Shown here: positions 16,834 to 25,897 of the stretch, piece after piece
Position numbering within the stretch: position 1 is the first letter of the stretch
Layout of the letters: each line of letters opens with the position of its first letter
DNA from: Winogradskyella jejuensis
GTDB taxonomy: Bacteria > Bacteroidota > Bacteroidia > Flavobacteriales > Flavobacteriaceae
Direction: 5' to 3'
Assembly (NCBI RefSeq): GCF_900129745.1
Contig: NZ_FQWS01000001.1
Coordinates: 620,001-684,000, forward strand
Length of the DNA stretch: 64,000 nucleotides
Program-made: the position numbers and the translations under genes
The notes under the pieces: model-generated
The model's input: only the letters and a program-made list of their open reading frames with translations
Told to the model about the DNA's origin: nothing
Databases searched by the model: none

Positions 16834-19344
16834 CTAAAAGAAAAAACCGAAACTACCTGTAACTCCAAAACGTCTAGCATCTGGCAAGTCCAAGTAATTA
16901 CCTCTGAAATTAAAATCTATACGTAACACTTTAAAGATATTTGCAACTCCAAAACTATACTCATAGTACACTCGAGAATCTGGAGCTCTTAAAATAATTT
17001 CTGCCGGATTTCCGGTAGTACTTAATAACCGGTTAGAATTGGATAACTCACCCCAAACTCCACGCAAACCCAAAACAGCTCTTAAGTTATATTTCTTCAA
17101 AAAAGGAATACGCGAAAATATACGCCCATTAAAATTGTGCTCTACATGCAAAGATGTGTAGGTATCCGTCACAAATTCATAAAAATCTAACTGCGGGAAG
17201 GTATTATATATTGAAAAATACGTCTGATTACCTGGTACAACACTTAATAAAGCTAATGGCACATCACCAAAAGTTTTACCAACTTCTATAGACGTAGTTA
17301 AACGTCCAAAACCACCAACTTGCCACGGCTGTATGTAAGAGAATTGCAGCTTCGTATAGTCAAAATCACTATTTAAAAAGCCTTCATCACCTCTACTGAA
17401 TTGCGCAAATAATCGCGCAAAATCATCATTCTTTTCCTTTCGTTCAACACCAAAACCAGTCATTTGTCGCTTTGGATAGTAAGCTACAGAAAAGCGTGTT
17501 TCAAATTGATTGACTTCTGAAGAAATCCCGCTAGGCGAATCAGCATCATTATAATCTAAACTAAATGTTGGAGAAGCAGAACGCAACTCACGATAACTAC
17601 CATCAAGTCTAAAAACGACATTCCTAAAAGGCTCAATAGAAAAACCAAGATTGGTTAAATTTATATTGGTAAGCTTATCGTTTGTGCCACCTGCTATAAC
17701 AGCTGAGGACGCCAAACTACGTCCTAAAACATCCGTAGAGCTCGTTAAACTCGCTCCAATTTGTTCGACATCTCGTCGGTTTCCTCCAAAAATGGTGAGT
17801 CGACTCTTTTTGTCTAGTAACCACTTTCCTGAAATGCCATATTTAAATTTGTCATCTCTAAATCCGTAAGCCAAAAAGCCTTCAAGACGCCATAAGTCAT
17901 TAGGCCCAAAGTAAGTTCTTCCTCCAGCACGTAAACGCAGACCTTCAACATCGTTAAATCCAAAGGTTGAAAATATGGGGCCATAATCCATATTAATACT
18001 TGGGAATTCAATATAACCCGATGCTAAAATGCTTCCTAAATTATAAAGGCGTTTAAACTTTTTAACCGTCTTTAAAGTGTCTAACATTTTATAGACTCCC
18101 TTTTCATCTTTATTTAGAGCTTCTAATCTGTTTTTCTCCCAGAAATCTTCTTCTCTATTATAGACATCTTCATCAAAATTATAAACTTCCTTATCGTAGA
18201 ACTTTGAGTCTTTCTCTATATCAAATTTATAATTATCGTAAAGTGTCGTTCGCTTTCCATAAACACCACGTGACTTTTCTTTTTTATTTAAAGCGAAGTC
18301 TGATAAGAAATAATCGCGTTTAATTAAAAATAACGAATCGTTAAGCACTTCGAACTCCTGCTCAATGTATATTTCTTTTACCCAGTTGATATTGGCACTT
18401 TTTGAAGCTTGAAGATTAATTTCTTTTATGGCATAAGTAGAATCATTAACCCAGAAATCGCCTTTAAAGGTCAGCTCATTTTTACGTCGCGGATAATAGA
18501 TAATATTGTAACACCATTTGTTATCTATGAAAGCACTATCGGAAAGCACATAATTATAAGTCTGAACTCCTGTACGGCTTAAAGGACTAACAAAACTCTT
18601 ATCAAAAAACTTAAGATAGTTATCGTAGATATCATAGTCTGAATATAAATCGTCTATAAAATCTATAATGATTTGATTATTGCTAAACCCTGAGTTTTTA
18701 TTCCCTATTAAATCTTCTCGCTTTTTATTGATGACATTATCACCCGAAATCTTTTTAACAGATTCATTTAAGAAAATAGGTAGATAGGTCTTACCTGTAA
18801 CACGCGAAGTATCCACTTCTTCAAAAACAAACTCCATACCTTTAAAAAGCTTACTTTTTATAAGCGCACTGTCTATGGTATTTAAGTCGAATTCTACTTT
18901 CTCATATTGGTCATATTCGTACTGTTTAAACTGTTTAAGACCGTTTTGGCGCTTACGCTCCCATATTTTCTTAAGAATACGAATGGCTGGATTCTCAGAA
19001 GCTTTCTTGGATTGCTTTCCAGTAACAATAACTACAGCATCTAAGGCTGCCGCTTCTTCTTTTAATATGAATTTTAAATCGTAATTAACACGCTTAGTTA
19101 ATTGGAACGTTAGAATTTCGTACCCTAGAAAAGACACTTCTAATGTTTCCCAATTTTCATCGGACTCTAAGTAAAATTTACCATCCTCATTGGTAATGGT
19201 ACCAATAGTTGAACCTTTAAAAATAACATTTGCAAAAGCAATTGGCTGATTACTTTCATCGAAAACATAACCGCTAACCTTAGTTTGGGCTAAGACGATT
19301 ATAGAATTTAGGGCTAAAAAAAGAAAAAGTAATTTTTGCTTCAT
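16834..19344 (-). CDS. DUF5686 outer-membrane protein with N-terminal carboxypeptidase-regulatory domain
   Basis: I place the start at the ATG at 19344 (MKQKLLFLFLALNSIIVLAQ); the longer frame begins with TTG. The 836-residue product has a signal peptide and a CarboxypepD_reg-like domain (about 20-100, VSGYVFDESNQPIAFANVIFKG). A large DUF5686 region follows with a middle domain and a C-terminal beta-barrel (PFRNVVFRLDGSYRELRS..., YEYSFGVANIFKVLRIDFNFRGNY, ending GSFGFFF). The family is widespread in Bacteroidota and is presumed to be an outer-membrane transport or assembly factor. It lacks a plug domain and TonB box. It stands alone; pdhB ends 86 bases upstream. Confidence 0.8.
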   Translation of the reverse strand: MKQKLLFLFLALNSIIVLAQTKVSGYVFDESNQPIAFANVIFKGSTIGTITNEDGKFYLESDENWETLEVSFLGYEILTFQLTKRVNYDLKFILKEEAAALDAVVIVTGKQSKKASENPAIRILKKIWERKRQNGLKQFKQYEYDQYEKVEFDLNTIDSALIKSKLFKGMEFVFEEVDTSRVTGKTYLPIFLNESVKKISGDNVINKKREDLIGNKNSGFSNNQIIIDFIDDLYSDYDIYDNYLKFFDKSFVSPLSRTGVQTYNYVLSDSAFIDNKWCYNIIYYPRRKNELTFKGDFWVNDSTYAIKEINLQASKSANINWVKEIYIEQEFEVLNDSLFLIKRDYFLSDFALNKKEKSRGVYGKRTTLYDNYKFDIEKDSKFYDKEVYNFDEDVYNREEDFWEKNRLEALNKDEKGVYKMLDTLKTVKKFKRLYNLGSILASGYIEFPSINMDYGPIFSTFGFNDVEGLRLRAGGRTYFGPNDLWRLEGFLAYGFRDDKFKYGISGKWLLDKKSRLTIFGGNRRDVEQIGASLTSSTDVLGRSLASSAVIAGGTNDKLTNINLTNLGFSIEPFRNVVFRLDGSYRELRSASPTFSLDYNDADSPSGISSEVNQFETRFSVAYYPKRQMTGFGVERKEKNDDFARLFAQFSRGDEGFLNSDFDYTKLQFSYIQPWQVGGFGRLTTSIEVGKTFGDVPLALLSVVPGNQTYFSIYNTFPQLDFYEFVTDTYTSLHVEHNFNGRIFSRIPFLKKYNLRAVLGLRGVWGELSNSNRLLSTTGNPAEIILRAPDSRVYYEYSFGVANIFKVLRIDFNFRGNYLDLPDARRFGVTGSFGFFF

Positions 19345-19429
19345 AATCAAAAAACTTCATCAACTATTGTGCTAAACTTAAATTACAATAGAAGATGAAG
19401 TTTAATTAACGCAGAAATATGCGAATTAT

Positions 19430-20407
19430 TTATTTGTACATCACCTTTTTTACAGCTTTAATAACATCTGTATGATTAGGCAACCACTCTTCTAACAATA
19501 CAGGAGAATATGGTGCTGGTGTATCCGCAGTATTAATTTTTACAATTGGTGCGTCTAGATAATCAAATGCTTCAGACTGTACTAGGTATGTTATTTCTGT
19601 AGCAACATTTCCAAAAGGCCACGCTTCTTCAAGAACAACCAAGCGATTCGTTTTCTTCACAGAATTAACAACTGCTTTTCTGTCCATTGGACGCACGGTG
19701 CGCAAATCTATAATTTCACAAGAAATGCCTTCTTTTTCGAGTTCGTCAGCAGCTTTGTAAGCTTCTTTTATAATCTTCCCAAAGGAAACAATAGTAACGT
19801 CAGTACCCTCGCGTTTAATATCTGCAACACCTAATGGAATTGTGTATTCTCCTTCTGGAACTTCTCCTTTATCGCCATACATTTGTTCACTTTCCATAAA
19901 AATTACTGGGTCATCGTCTCTAATAGCTGATTTTAATAAACCTTTTGCATCATAAGGATTAGATGGCACTACAACTTTAAGCCCTGGAGTATTTGCAAAC
20001 CAATTCTCAAAAGCTTGTGAGTGCGTTGCTGCTAACTGACCCGCAGATGCCGTTGGTCCTCTAAATACAATAGGACACTTAAACTGCCCTCCAGACATTT
20101 GCCTAATTTTTGCAGCGTTATTTATAATTTGGTCGATACCAACTAAAGAGAAGTTAAACGTCATATACTCTACAATAGGTCTATTACCCGTCATTGTAGA
20201 GCCAATAGCAACACCAGCAAAACCAAGCTCTGCAATCGGTGTATCTATAACTCGTTTTGGCCCAAACTCATCAAGCATACCTTTAGATGCTTTGTATGCA
20301 CCATTATATTCAGCAACTTCTTCACCCATTAAATAGATGCTCTCGTCCCTGCGCATCTCTTCACTCATAGCCTCTGCAATCGCTTCTCTAAATTGAATCG
20401 TCTTCAT
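19430..20407 (-). CDS. pdhB: pyruvate dehydrogenase E1 component subunit beta
   Basis: The 325-residue protein matches the E1-beta subunit of 2-oxo acid dehydrogenases: MKTIQFREAIAEAMSEEMRRD, YLMGEEVAEYNGAYKASKGM (the thiamine-diphosphate activating Glu is in GEEV), RVIDTPIAELGFAG, IVFRGPTASAG, and the C-terminal transketolase domain with SCEIIDLRTVRPMD. It works with E1-alpha in the decarboxylation of pyruvate to feed acetyl-CoA. The gene for E1-alpha is not adjacent in the window. A TAnnTTTG-type box lies 23-30 bases upstream. It is divergent from the EtfBA genes. Confidence 0.93.
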   Translation of the reverse strand: MKTIQFREAIAEAMSEEMRRDESIYLMGEEVAEYNGAYKASKGMLDEFGPKRVIDTPIAELGFAGVAIGSTMTGNRPIVEYMTFNFSLVGIDQIINNAAKIRQMSGGQFKCPIVFRGPTASAGQLAATHSQAFENWFANTPGLKVVVPSNPYDAKGLLKSAIRDDDPVIFMESEQMYGDKGEVPEGEYTIPLGVADIKREGTDVTIVSFGKIIKEAYKAADELEKEGISCEIIDLRTVRPMDRKAVVNSVKKTNRLVVLEEAWPFGNVATEITYLVQSEAFDYLDAPIVKINTADTPAPYSPVLLEEWLPNHTDVIKAVKKVMYK

Positions 20408-20429
20408 CCTTTAAATTTTAATAGAACAG

Positions 20430-20437
20430 CAAAAATA
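20430..20437 (-). promoter_or_regulatory. candidate -7 box of pdhB (TATTTTTG)
   Basis: On the minus strand TATTTTTG matches the Flavobacterium/Bacteroides -7 consensus TAnnTTTG and lies 23 bases before the pdhB ATG. No clear -33 TTG was found at the expected distance, so this is a tentative call. Confidence 0.4.
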
Positions 20438-20591
20438 GGAATAAAAGAAAAACTTTATTGATGAAATTTCTTTAAAATTTATTATGCACGCATAGTAAAT
20501 ATTCGAAAAAAAGTATTTATCTTCGTAACCACTTAATTTAAAAGGGTGTTTTCAGCTTTAATCCCTGTAAAATATAGTGTTTCAGAATAAA

Positions 20592-20611
20592 TTACGATAA
20601 CGTTATCGTAA
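20592..20611. promoter_or_regulatory. perfect 20-bp palindrome upstream of etfB, candidate operator
   Basis: The sequence TTACGATAACGTTATCGTAA is a perfect inverted repeat without a spacer, centred at 20601/20602 and ending 36 bases before the etfB start. Its size and symmetry suit a dimeric TetR-type or similar repressor. Electron-transfer flavoprotein genes are commonly regulated with fatty-acid oxidation in other bacteria, so such a regulator is plausible, but none is encoded nearby. Confidence 0.55.
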
Positions 20612-20647
20612 ATAAAATTATAGTTATTTAAACAAAAAAGAAGAGTT

Positions 20648-21394
20648 ATGAAGATTTTAGTTTGCATTAGTCACGTGCCTGATACGACTTCGAAAATCAA
20701 TTTCACAGATGGTAATACAAAATTTGATACCAATGGCGTACAATATGTTATAAATCCTAATGATGAATTTGGTTTAACACGTGCCATGTGGTTTAAAGAA
20801 AAACAAGGTGCATCCGTCGATGTTGTTAATGTCGGTGGCCCAGAAACAGAACCGACATTACGTAAAGCGTTAGCTATTGGTGCCGATTCTGCAATCCGCG
20901 TAAACACAGAAGCTAAAGATGGTTTTGCTGTAGCTAAAGAATTAGCAAAAGTAGTTACAGATGGTGGTTACGATTTAGTAATTGCTGGTAGAGAATCTAT
21001 TGATTATAATGGCGGAATGGTTCCAGGAATGTTATCGGAATTAGTTGGTGCTAATTTTGTAACCAACTGTATAAGTTTAGAAGTAGATGGCACAAATGCA
21101 AAAGCTGTAAGAGAGATTGATGGCGGAAAAGAAACTGTAAACACGTCTTTACCATTAGTTATTGGCGGACAAAAAGGTTTAGTAGAAGAAAGTGATTTGC
21201 GTATTCCTAACATGAGAGGTATTATGATGGCTCGTAAAAAGCCTTTAAACGTTGTTGAACCTATTGGAGCGAATGCAGAAACTGCCGCAAACAGTTTTGA
21301 AAAACCTGCACCAAAAGGTGCTGTTAAATTGGTAGATGCAGATAATATAGATGAATTAATAAACTTACTTCATAACGAAGCTAAGGTGATTTAA
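20648..21394 (+). CDS. etfB: electron transfer flavoprotein subunit beta
   Basis: The 248-residue protein is a full-length EtfB: MKILVCISHVPDTTSKI, INPNDEFGLTRAMWFKE, the AMP/adenine binding region (LAIGADSAIRV...), LVIAGRESIDYNGGMVPGMLSELV, and the family signature VREIDGGKETVNTSLPLVIGGQKGL followed by RIPNMRGIMMARKKPL. With EtfA it forms the cytosolic heterodimer that takes electrons from acyl-CoA dehydrogenases and passes them to the quinone pool. etfA follows after a 137-base spacer that contains several palindromes. A perfect palindrome upstream may control the pair. Confidence 0.95.
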   Translation: MKILVCISHVPDTTSKINFTDGNTKFDTNGVQYVINPNDEFGLTRAMWFKEKQGASVDVVNVGGPETEPTLRKALAIGADSAIRVNTEAKDGFAVAKELAKVVTDGGYDLVIAGRESIDYNGGMVPGMLSELVGANFVTNCISLEVDGTNAKAVREIDGGKETVNTSLPLVIGGQKGLVEESDLRIPNMRGIMMARKKPLNVVEPIGANAETAANSFEKPAPKGAVKLVDADNIDELINLLHNEAKVI

Positions 21395-21442
21395 ATTCCC
21401 AAAGACGTCCATTGAGGCACTCGAAATGGACATTTAGGGATA

Positions 21443-21511
21443 GGTCACTTCGAGAACCTCAGTGACCAAAGCTTTTAAAAATTAATAATACGTTTCCCGT
21501 TTTCACGGGAA
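21443..21511. repeat. two intergenic hairpins between etfB and etfA
   Basis: The first hairpin has arms GGTCACT (21443-21449) and AGTGACC (21461-21467). The second has arms TTCCCGT (21494-21500) and ACGGGAA (21505-21511) with a TTTC loop, matching the hairpin design at 6973-6992. They lie inside what should be one operon and may modulate the EtfB:EtfA ratio or simply be inserted repeat elements. Confidence 0.5.
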
Positions 21512-21531
21512 CCATAAATAAAAGATTTATT

Positions 21532-22494
21532 ATGTCAGTTTTAGTATATACAGAATCAGAAAACGGAAAACTTAAAAAAGCAGCTTTAGAATGTGTATCT
21601 TACGCAAAAGCAATTGCAAATGATATGGGAACAAGCGTTACTGCAATTGCTATAAATGCAAACGATATTGAGACCTTAGGAAATTACGGAGCAGATAAAG
21701 TTCTTAATGTAAAAGACGATGCTCTAAATCCTTTCAACGCAAAAAAGTATGCAGGCGTTATCGAACAAGCTGCTAAAAAAGAGGACTCGAAAGTAGTCGT
21801 CGTTAGTTCTAGTGCAGATAGCAAATATTTAGCACCATTATTAGCTGTAGGTTTAGAAGCAGGTTATGTTTCTAATGTTGTAGAAAAGCCATCTAGCCTC
21901 TCGCCTTTTACTGTTAAGCGCACCGCATTTACTAATAAAGCATTTGCAAATACAGAGATTTCGACAGACGTAAAATTAGTTGGCTTATCTAATAATTCAT
22001 TCGGATTAGTAGAATCTGGTGGTTCTGCATCGATTGAAGATTTTTCACCTTCAATTTCAGAATCTGGCGTAACTGTAGAATCAGTAGACAAAGCCGCTGG
22101 AAAAGTAACTATCGCCGATGCCGAAGTTGTTGTTTCCGGTGGTCGTGGATTAAAAGGTCCTGAAAACTGGGGATTAGTTGAAGACTTAGCAGAAGTTCTT
22201 GGTGCGGCTACAGCATGCTCTAAGCCGGTAAGTGACTTAGGATGGCGTTCGCATAGCGAGCACGTTGGACAAACGGGTAAACCTGTTGCTACAAACCTTT
22301 ACATTGCTATTGGGATTTCTGGAGCTATACAACACTTAGCAGGTATTAGTGCTTCAAAAGTAAAAGTGGTCATCAATACAGACCCTGAAGCACCTTTCTT
22401 TAAGGCAGCAGATTATGGTATTGTTGGCGATGCTTTCGAGGTTGTGCCTGTTTTAACTGAAAAACTTAAAGCCTTTAAAGCACAAAACGCCTAA
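21532..22494 (+). CDS. etfA: electron transfer flavoprotein subunit alpha
   Basis: The 320-residue EtfA has the N-terminal Rossmann-like domain (MSVLVYTESENGKLKKAALECVSYAKAIA). The C-terminal FAD-binding domain contains VVSGGRGLKGPENWGLVEDLAEVLGAATACSKPVSD, GQTGKPVATNLYIAIGISGAIQHLAG, and the signature VVINTDPEAPFFKAADYGIVGDAFEVVPVL. FAD should bind here, at the interface with EtfB. It acts in electron transfer from dehydrogenases to ETF-quinone oxidoreductase. It is 137 bases after etfB and followed by a long hairpin at 22515-22573 that could end the transcript. Confidence 0.95.
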   Translation: MSVLVYTESENGKLKKAALECVSYAKAIANDMGTSVTAIAINANDIETLGNYGADKVLNVKDDALNPFNAKKYAGVIEQAAKKEDSKVVVVSSSADSKYLAPLLAVGLEAGYVSNVVEKPSSLSPFTVKRTAFTNKAFANTEISTDVKLVGLSNNSFGLVESGGSASIEDFSPSISESGVTVESVDKAAGKVTIADAEVVVSGGRGLKGPENWGLVEDLAEVLGAATACSKPVSDLGWRSHSEHVGQTGKPVATNLYIAIGISGAIQHLAGISASKVKVVINTDPEAPFFKAADYGIVGDAFEVVPVLTEKLKAFKAQNA

Positions 22495-22514
22495 ATTTTA
22501 TTATCTTTAAAATT

Positions 22515-22573
22515 CAAAGAACTGTTTAGATTTAACCAGTAGTTGGTAAATTCAAAATTTAAACGGTTCTTTG
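22515..22573 (+). terminator. long hairpin downstream of etfA
   Basis: In RNA the arms 22515-22533 and 22555-22573 pair along all 19 bases with two G-U wobbles. The loop can form a second small stem (ACCA/TGGT, 22535-22538 and 22544-22547). A short T-rich stretch (TGTTTTAG) follows. It probably terminates the etfBA transcript, but it also lies just 38 bases ahead of the next gene and could act in its 5' leader. Confidence 0.6.
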
Positions 22574-22610
22574 TGTTTTAGTATATTTAAATCTCGATTA
22601 TCGAGAAATT

Positions 22611-23225
22611 ATGAGTTTAGTACGCTTAAACATAAAAGGCATATCGTATAGCCAAACACAAAATGGCGCTTATGCTTTGATATTAAATGAGGTAGATGGC
22701 GACCGTAAATTACCAATAGTTATTGGTGCGTTTGAAGCCCAATCTATCGCTATTGCTCTTGAAAAAGAAATTAGACCACCTCGACCGCTTACTCACGATC
22801 TATTCAAAAACTTCTCTGACCGTTTCGCTATTGTTGTAAAGCAAGTTATTATTCACAAACTCGTGGATGGTGTCTTCTACTCTAGCCTTATTTGCGAACG
22901 CGATAATATTGAAGAAATTATCGATGCCAGAACTAGTGATGCCATTGCATTAGCACTTCGTTTTCAGGCACCAATTTTTACATATAAAAACATACTGGAC
23001 AAAGCTGGAATCTATCTTAAAGTCAATCCCAAGAAGGACGAGCAAGATGACGATAGTATTTTAATGGATGAGCTTATTGCTGAAGAAATTGAAACAGCCG
23101 CATTTGGTGATGACATATACAGAGACAAATCGTTAGAAGAATTGCATAATCTTTTGGATGAAGCTGTAGCTAATGAAGATTATGAGGTCGCTGCAAAGAT
23201 TAGAGACGAAATTTCTAAACGTTAA
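22611..23225 (+). CDS. bifunctional nuclease family protein (DUF151) with C-terminal UVR motif
   Basis: The 204-residue protein has an N-terminal DUF151/BFN domain (LVRLNIKGISYSQTQNGAYALILNE, LPIVIGAFEAQSIAIALE, DARTSDAIALALRFQAPIFT). Residues 172-204 form a UVR motif (LEELHNLLDEAVANEDYEVAAKIRDEISKR) like the one in UvrB and McsA. Plant BFN relatives cut RNA and DNA; the bacterial role is not settled. It is cytosolic. The nucleoside transporter gene begins 11 bases after its stop, and a nuclease next to a nucleoside importer suggests a loose link to nucleic-acid salvage, which is inference. Confidence 0.88.
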   Translation: MSLVRLNIKGISYSQTQNGAYALILNEVDGDRKLPIVIGAFEAQSIAIALEKEIRPPRPLTHDLFKNFSDRFAIVVKQVIIHKLVDGVFYSSLICERDNIEEIIDARTSDAIALALRFQAPIFTYKNILDKAGIYLKVNPKKDEQDDDSILMDELIAEEIETAAFGDDIYRDKSLEELHNLLDEAVANEDYEVAAKIRDEISKR

Positions 23226-23235
23226 ATCCCTTCCT

Positions 23236-24885
23236 ATGAAACAATTTTTACTAGCTATTACAGCTATTTTTTTTGGTCTAAATATTGGAGCGCAAGAAGT
23301 TGAAAAAGCCTGGCAGTTTGAAACCGGAGAAACATTTCAACTTAACAATGGAAGTTTTAATTACAATGATTTAGAAGGAGATTACATTAGACAGAATAAT
23401 TTAATGATTTTGTACATCAACGACTCAATTAATAGTGTTGAGCGTTATAAAATTTCTGAATTAACAGACTCTACGTTTGTATTTAGTAACGAATCAAAAA
23501 CTTTTAATCTAAAATATAATTTCGAAGACAGAACTTCAACCTTAAGCAAAACATCTTCAGAAGACCAACTTATACCTAGTCAAGGTTTTTCACTTAATAG
23601 TCTATGGCGCGGTGCCTTAGGCATGGTCACGCTTATCTTTATTGCCTTTTTATTTAGTAGTAACAGAAGAGCAATAAACTGGAAAACTGTTGGTATTGGT
23701 TTAGCTTTTCAACTGATTATTGCCATAGGCGTTTTAAAGGTAGGCTTTGTAAAAACAGCTTTTGAATGGGTAGGAAGTCTTTTTGTGAGCGTGTTAGATT
23801 TTACCAGAGCAGGAAGTAAATTCTTATTTGAAGGACTTGTAATGGATATGGATACTTTTGGATTCATTTTCGCTTTTCAAGTACTACCAACTATCTTATT
23901 TTTCTCTGCACTTACGTCGGTACTTTTCTATTTAGGGATTATCCAAAAAGTAGTAAAAGCCTTTGGATGGTTACTGTCTAAACTTCTTAAAATTTCGGGT
24001 GCGGAAAGCTTGAGTGTTGCCGGAAATATTTTCCTTGGACAAACTGAAGCACCTCTATTAATAAAAGCTTACCTCGAAAAAATGAACAAGTCTGAAATAC
24101 TACTTGTTATGATTGGCGGTATGGCAACTGTCGCAGGAGCAGTATTGGCGGCTTATATTGGTTTTCTCGGAGGTGATGACCCAGCGCTTCGTTTGGTTTA
24201 CGCCAAGCATCTCTTAGCGGCATCGGTAATGGCGGCTCCTGGCGCTATTGTGATTTCAAAAATATTATATCCACAAACCGAAGATATCAACACAGACGTA
24301 AGTGTATCTCAAGAAAAAATTGGTTCAAACATATTAGATGCTATTTCTAACGGAACTACAGAAGGCTTAAAACTAGCTGTTAATGTAGGCGCAATGCTAT
24401 TAGTATTTGTTGCATTTATTGCAATGATTAATGGTGTTTTAGGCTGGGTTGGGGATGTTACTACCATAAACGAATGGGTAATGGCAAACACACCTTACCA
24501 AACACTTTCGCTAGAGCTTATTTTGGGTTATACCTTTGCACCACTCATGTGGTTAATCGGCGTATCATCAGAAGACATGGCACTTATGGGGCAACTTCTA
24601 GGTGTTAAATTAGCAGCTAGTGAATTTATTGGATACATTCAGTTAGCAGATCTTAAAAATGTTGCAAATGCCACTCACCTTAATTACAACAAGTCTGTAA
24701 TTATGGCCACTTACATGCTTTGTGGTTTCGCCAACTTTGCCTCTATAGGAATTCAAATTGGCGGTATCGGTTCTTTAGCGCCAGGTCAACGTAAACAATT
24801 GTCCAAATTTGGAATGAAAGCCTTAATTGGTGGAACTATCGCCTCTTTAATTTCTGCAACAATTGCAGGAATGATTATTGGGTAA
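23236..24885 (+). CDS. NupC/CNT family nucleoside transporter with periplasmic N-terminal domain
   Basis: The start is the ATG at 23236 (MKQFLLAITAIFFGLNIGAQ), which gives a proper signal peptide; the frame extends further upstream only as overlap with the previous gene. The 549-residue protein has an exported N-terminal region of about 100 residues, which looks like a lipocalin-type or similar small beta domain, then the concentrative nucleoside transporter membrane domain. The latter is recognisable by FFSALTSVLFYLG, ESLSVAGNIFLGQTEAPLLIKAYL and LCGFANFASIGIQIGGIGSLAPGQR. It imports nucleosides with H+ or Na+. The extra N-terminal domain is common in Bacteroidota. Confidence 0.9.
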   Translation: MKQFLLAITAIFFGLNIGAQEVEKAWQFETGETFQLNNGSFNYNDLEGDYIRQNNLMILYINDSINSVERYKISELTDSTFVFSNESKTFNLKYNFEDRTSTLSKTSSEDQLIPSQGFSLNSLWRGALGMVTLIFIAFLFSSNRRAINWKTVGIGLAFQLIIAIGVLKVGFVKTAFEWVGSLFVSVLDFTRAGSKFLFEGLVMDMDTFGFIFAFQVLPTILFFSALTSVLFYLGIIQKVVKAFGWLLSKLLKISGAESLSVAGNIFLGQTEAPLLIKAYLEKMNKSEILLVMIGGMATVAGAVLAAYIGFLGGDDPALRLVYAKHLLAASVMAAPGAIVISKILYPQTEDINTDVSVSQEKIGSNILDAISNGTTEGLKLAVNVGAMLLVFVAFIAMINGVLGWVGDVTTINEWVMANTPYQTLSLELILGYTFAPLMWLIGVSSEDMALMGQLLGVKLAASEFIGYIQLADLKNVANATHLNYNKSVIMATYMLCGFANFASIGIQIGGIGSLAPGQRKQLSKFGMKALIGGTIASLISATIAGMIIG

Positions 24886-24910
24886 AAGAAGCCCCATTGT
24901 CTTACGGACA

Positions 24911-25054
24911 TTTCCCCAAAGGGGAAAACATATACTTGTGAAAATTAGTTAATAACTTTTGATATCTGTCTGGTCATATTAAAAGAATGAATTATTCAAT
25001 TTACTTAAATTCGTTTATCATTTATTTTAATCAGTTTTCTTCCCTTTGGGAAGA
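24911..25054. repeat. palindromes upstream of thyA
   Basis: Two short palindromes lie in this 183-base gap: TTTCCCC-AAA-GGGGAAA at 24911-24927 and TCTTCCC-TTT-GGGAAGA at 25038-25054. The second is the reverse-loop twin of a palindrome at 61826-61842 (same arms, AAA loop). The first may end the transporter transcript. Confidence 0.5.
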
Positions 25055-25068
25055 CGGAAGATGGGCAT

Positions 25069-25893
25069 ATGAAACAATACCACGACTTAGTAAAGCACGT
25101 TTTAGCCGAAGGCAACGAAAAAGGAGATAGAACAGGAACAGGCACCAAAAGTGTTTTTGGCTACCAAATGCGATTTGATTTAAGCGAAGGTTTCCCAATG
25201 GTGACTACTAAGAAACTCCACTTAAAGTCCATCATTTACGAACTTCTTTGGTTTTTAAAAGGCGACACCAATATCAATTATCTTACTGAAAACGGCGTAC
25301 GTATTTGGAATGAGTGGGCTGATGAAAATGGTGATTTAGGACCAGTTTACGGTCACCAATGGCGCAACTGGAACGACGACGAAATTGACCAAATTAAAGA
25401 AGTTATTCATACATTGAAGAACAATCCAAACAGTAGAAGAATGTTAGTTTCTGCTTGGAACCCTTCGGTGCTACCAGATACTTCAAAATCCTTTTCAGAA
25501 AATGTAGCTAATGGTAAAGCAGCGTTGCCGCCATGCCATGCATTTTTTCAGTTTTATGTTGCTGATGGTAAGTTATCATGCCAACTCTATCAACGTAGTG
25601 CGGATATCTTTCTTGGTGTTCCTTTTAATATTGCCTCTTATGCATTGTTTACTATGATGATGGCCCAAGTTTGCGGTTACCAACCTGGAGATTTTATTCA
25701 CACCTTTGGTGATGCGCATATCTACAATAACCATAAGGAACAGCTAGAGCTTCAATTATCGCGGGAGCCGAGACCACTTCCTAAAATGATTTTGAATCCG
25801 GAAGTTAAAGACATCTTTGATTTTAAGTTCGAAGATTTCACCTTGGTCGATTACAACCCACACCCACATATTAAAGGTGTTGTTGCTGTTTAG
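25069..25893 (+). CDS. thyA: thymidylate synthase
   Basis: The 274-residue enzyme is a complete Thy[24 protein letters not shown] (with the phosphate-binding Arg21), [25 protein letters not shown], the catalytic Cys156 in [14 protein letters not shown], the [18 protein letters not shown] substrate loop and GDAHIYNNH. It converts dUMP and methylene-tetrahydrofolate into dTMP and dihydrofolate. The DHFR gene that regenerates tetrahydrofolate is 1.1 kb downstream on the same strand, a common pairing, although here two small genes and a terminator lie between. Confidence 0.96.
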   Translation: MKQYHDLVKHVLAEGNEKGDRTGTGTKSVFGYQMRFDLSEGFPMVTTKKLHLKSIIYELLWFLKGDTNINYLTENGVRIWNEWADENGDLGPVYGHQWRNWNDDEIDQIKEVIHTLKNNPNSRRMLVSAWNPSVLPDTSKSFSENVANGKAALPPCHAFFQFYVADGKLSCQLYQRSADIFLGVPFNIASYALFTMMMAQVCGYQPGDFIHTFGDAHIYNNHKEQLELQLSREPRPLPKMILNPEVKDIFDFKFEDFTLVDYNPHPHIKGVVAV

Positions 25894-25897
25894 TTTT

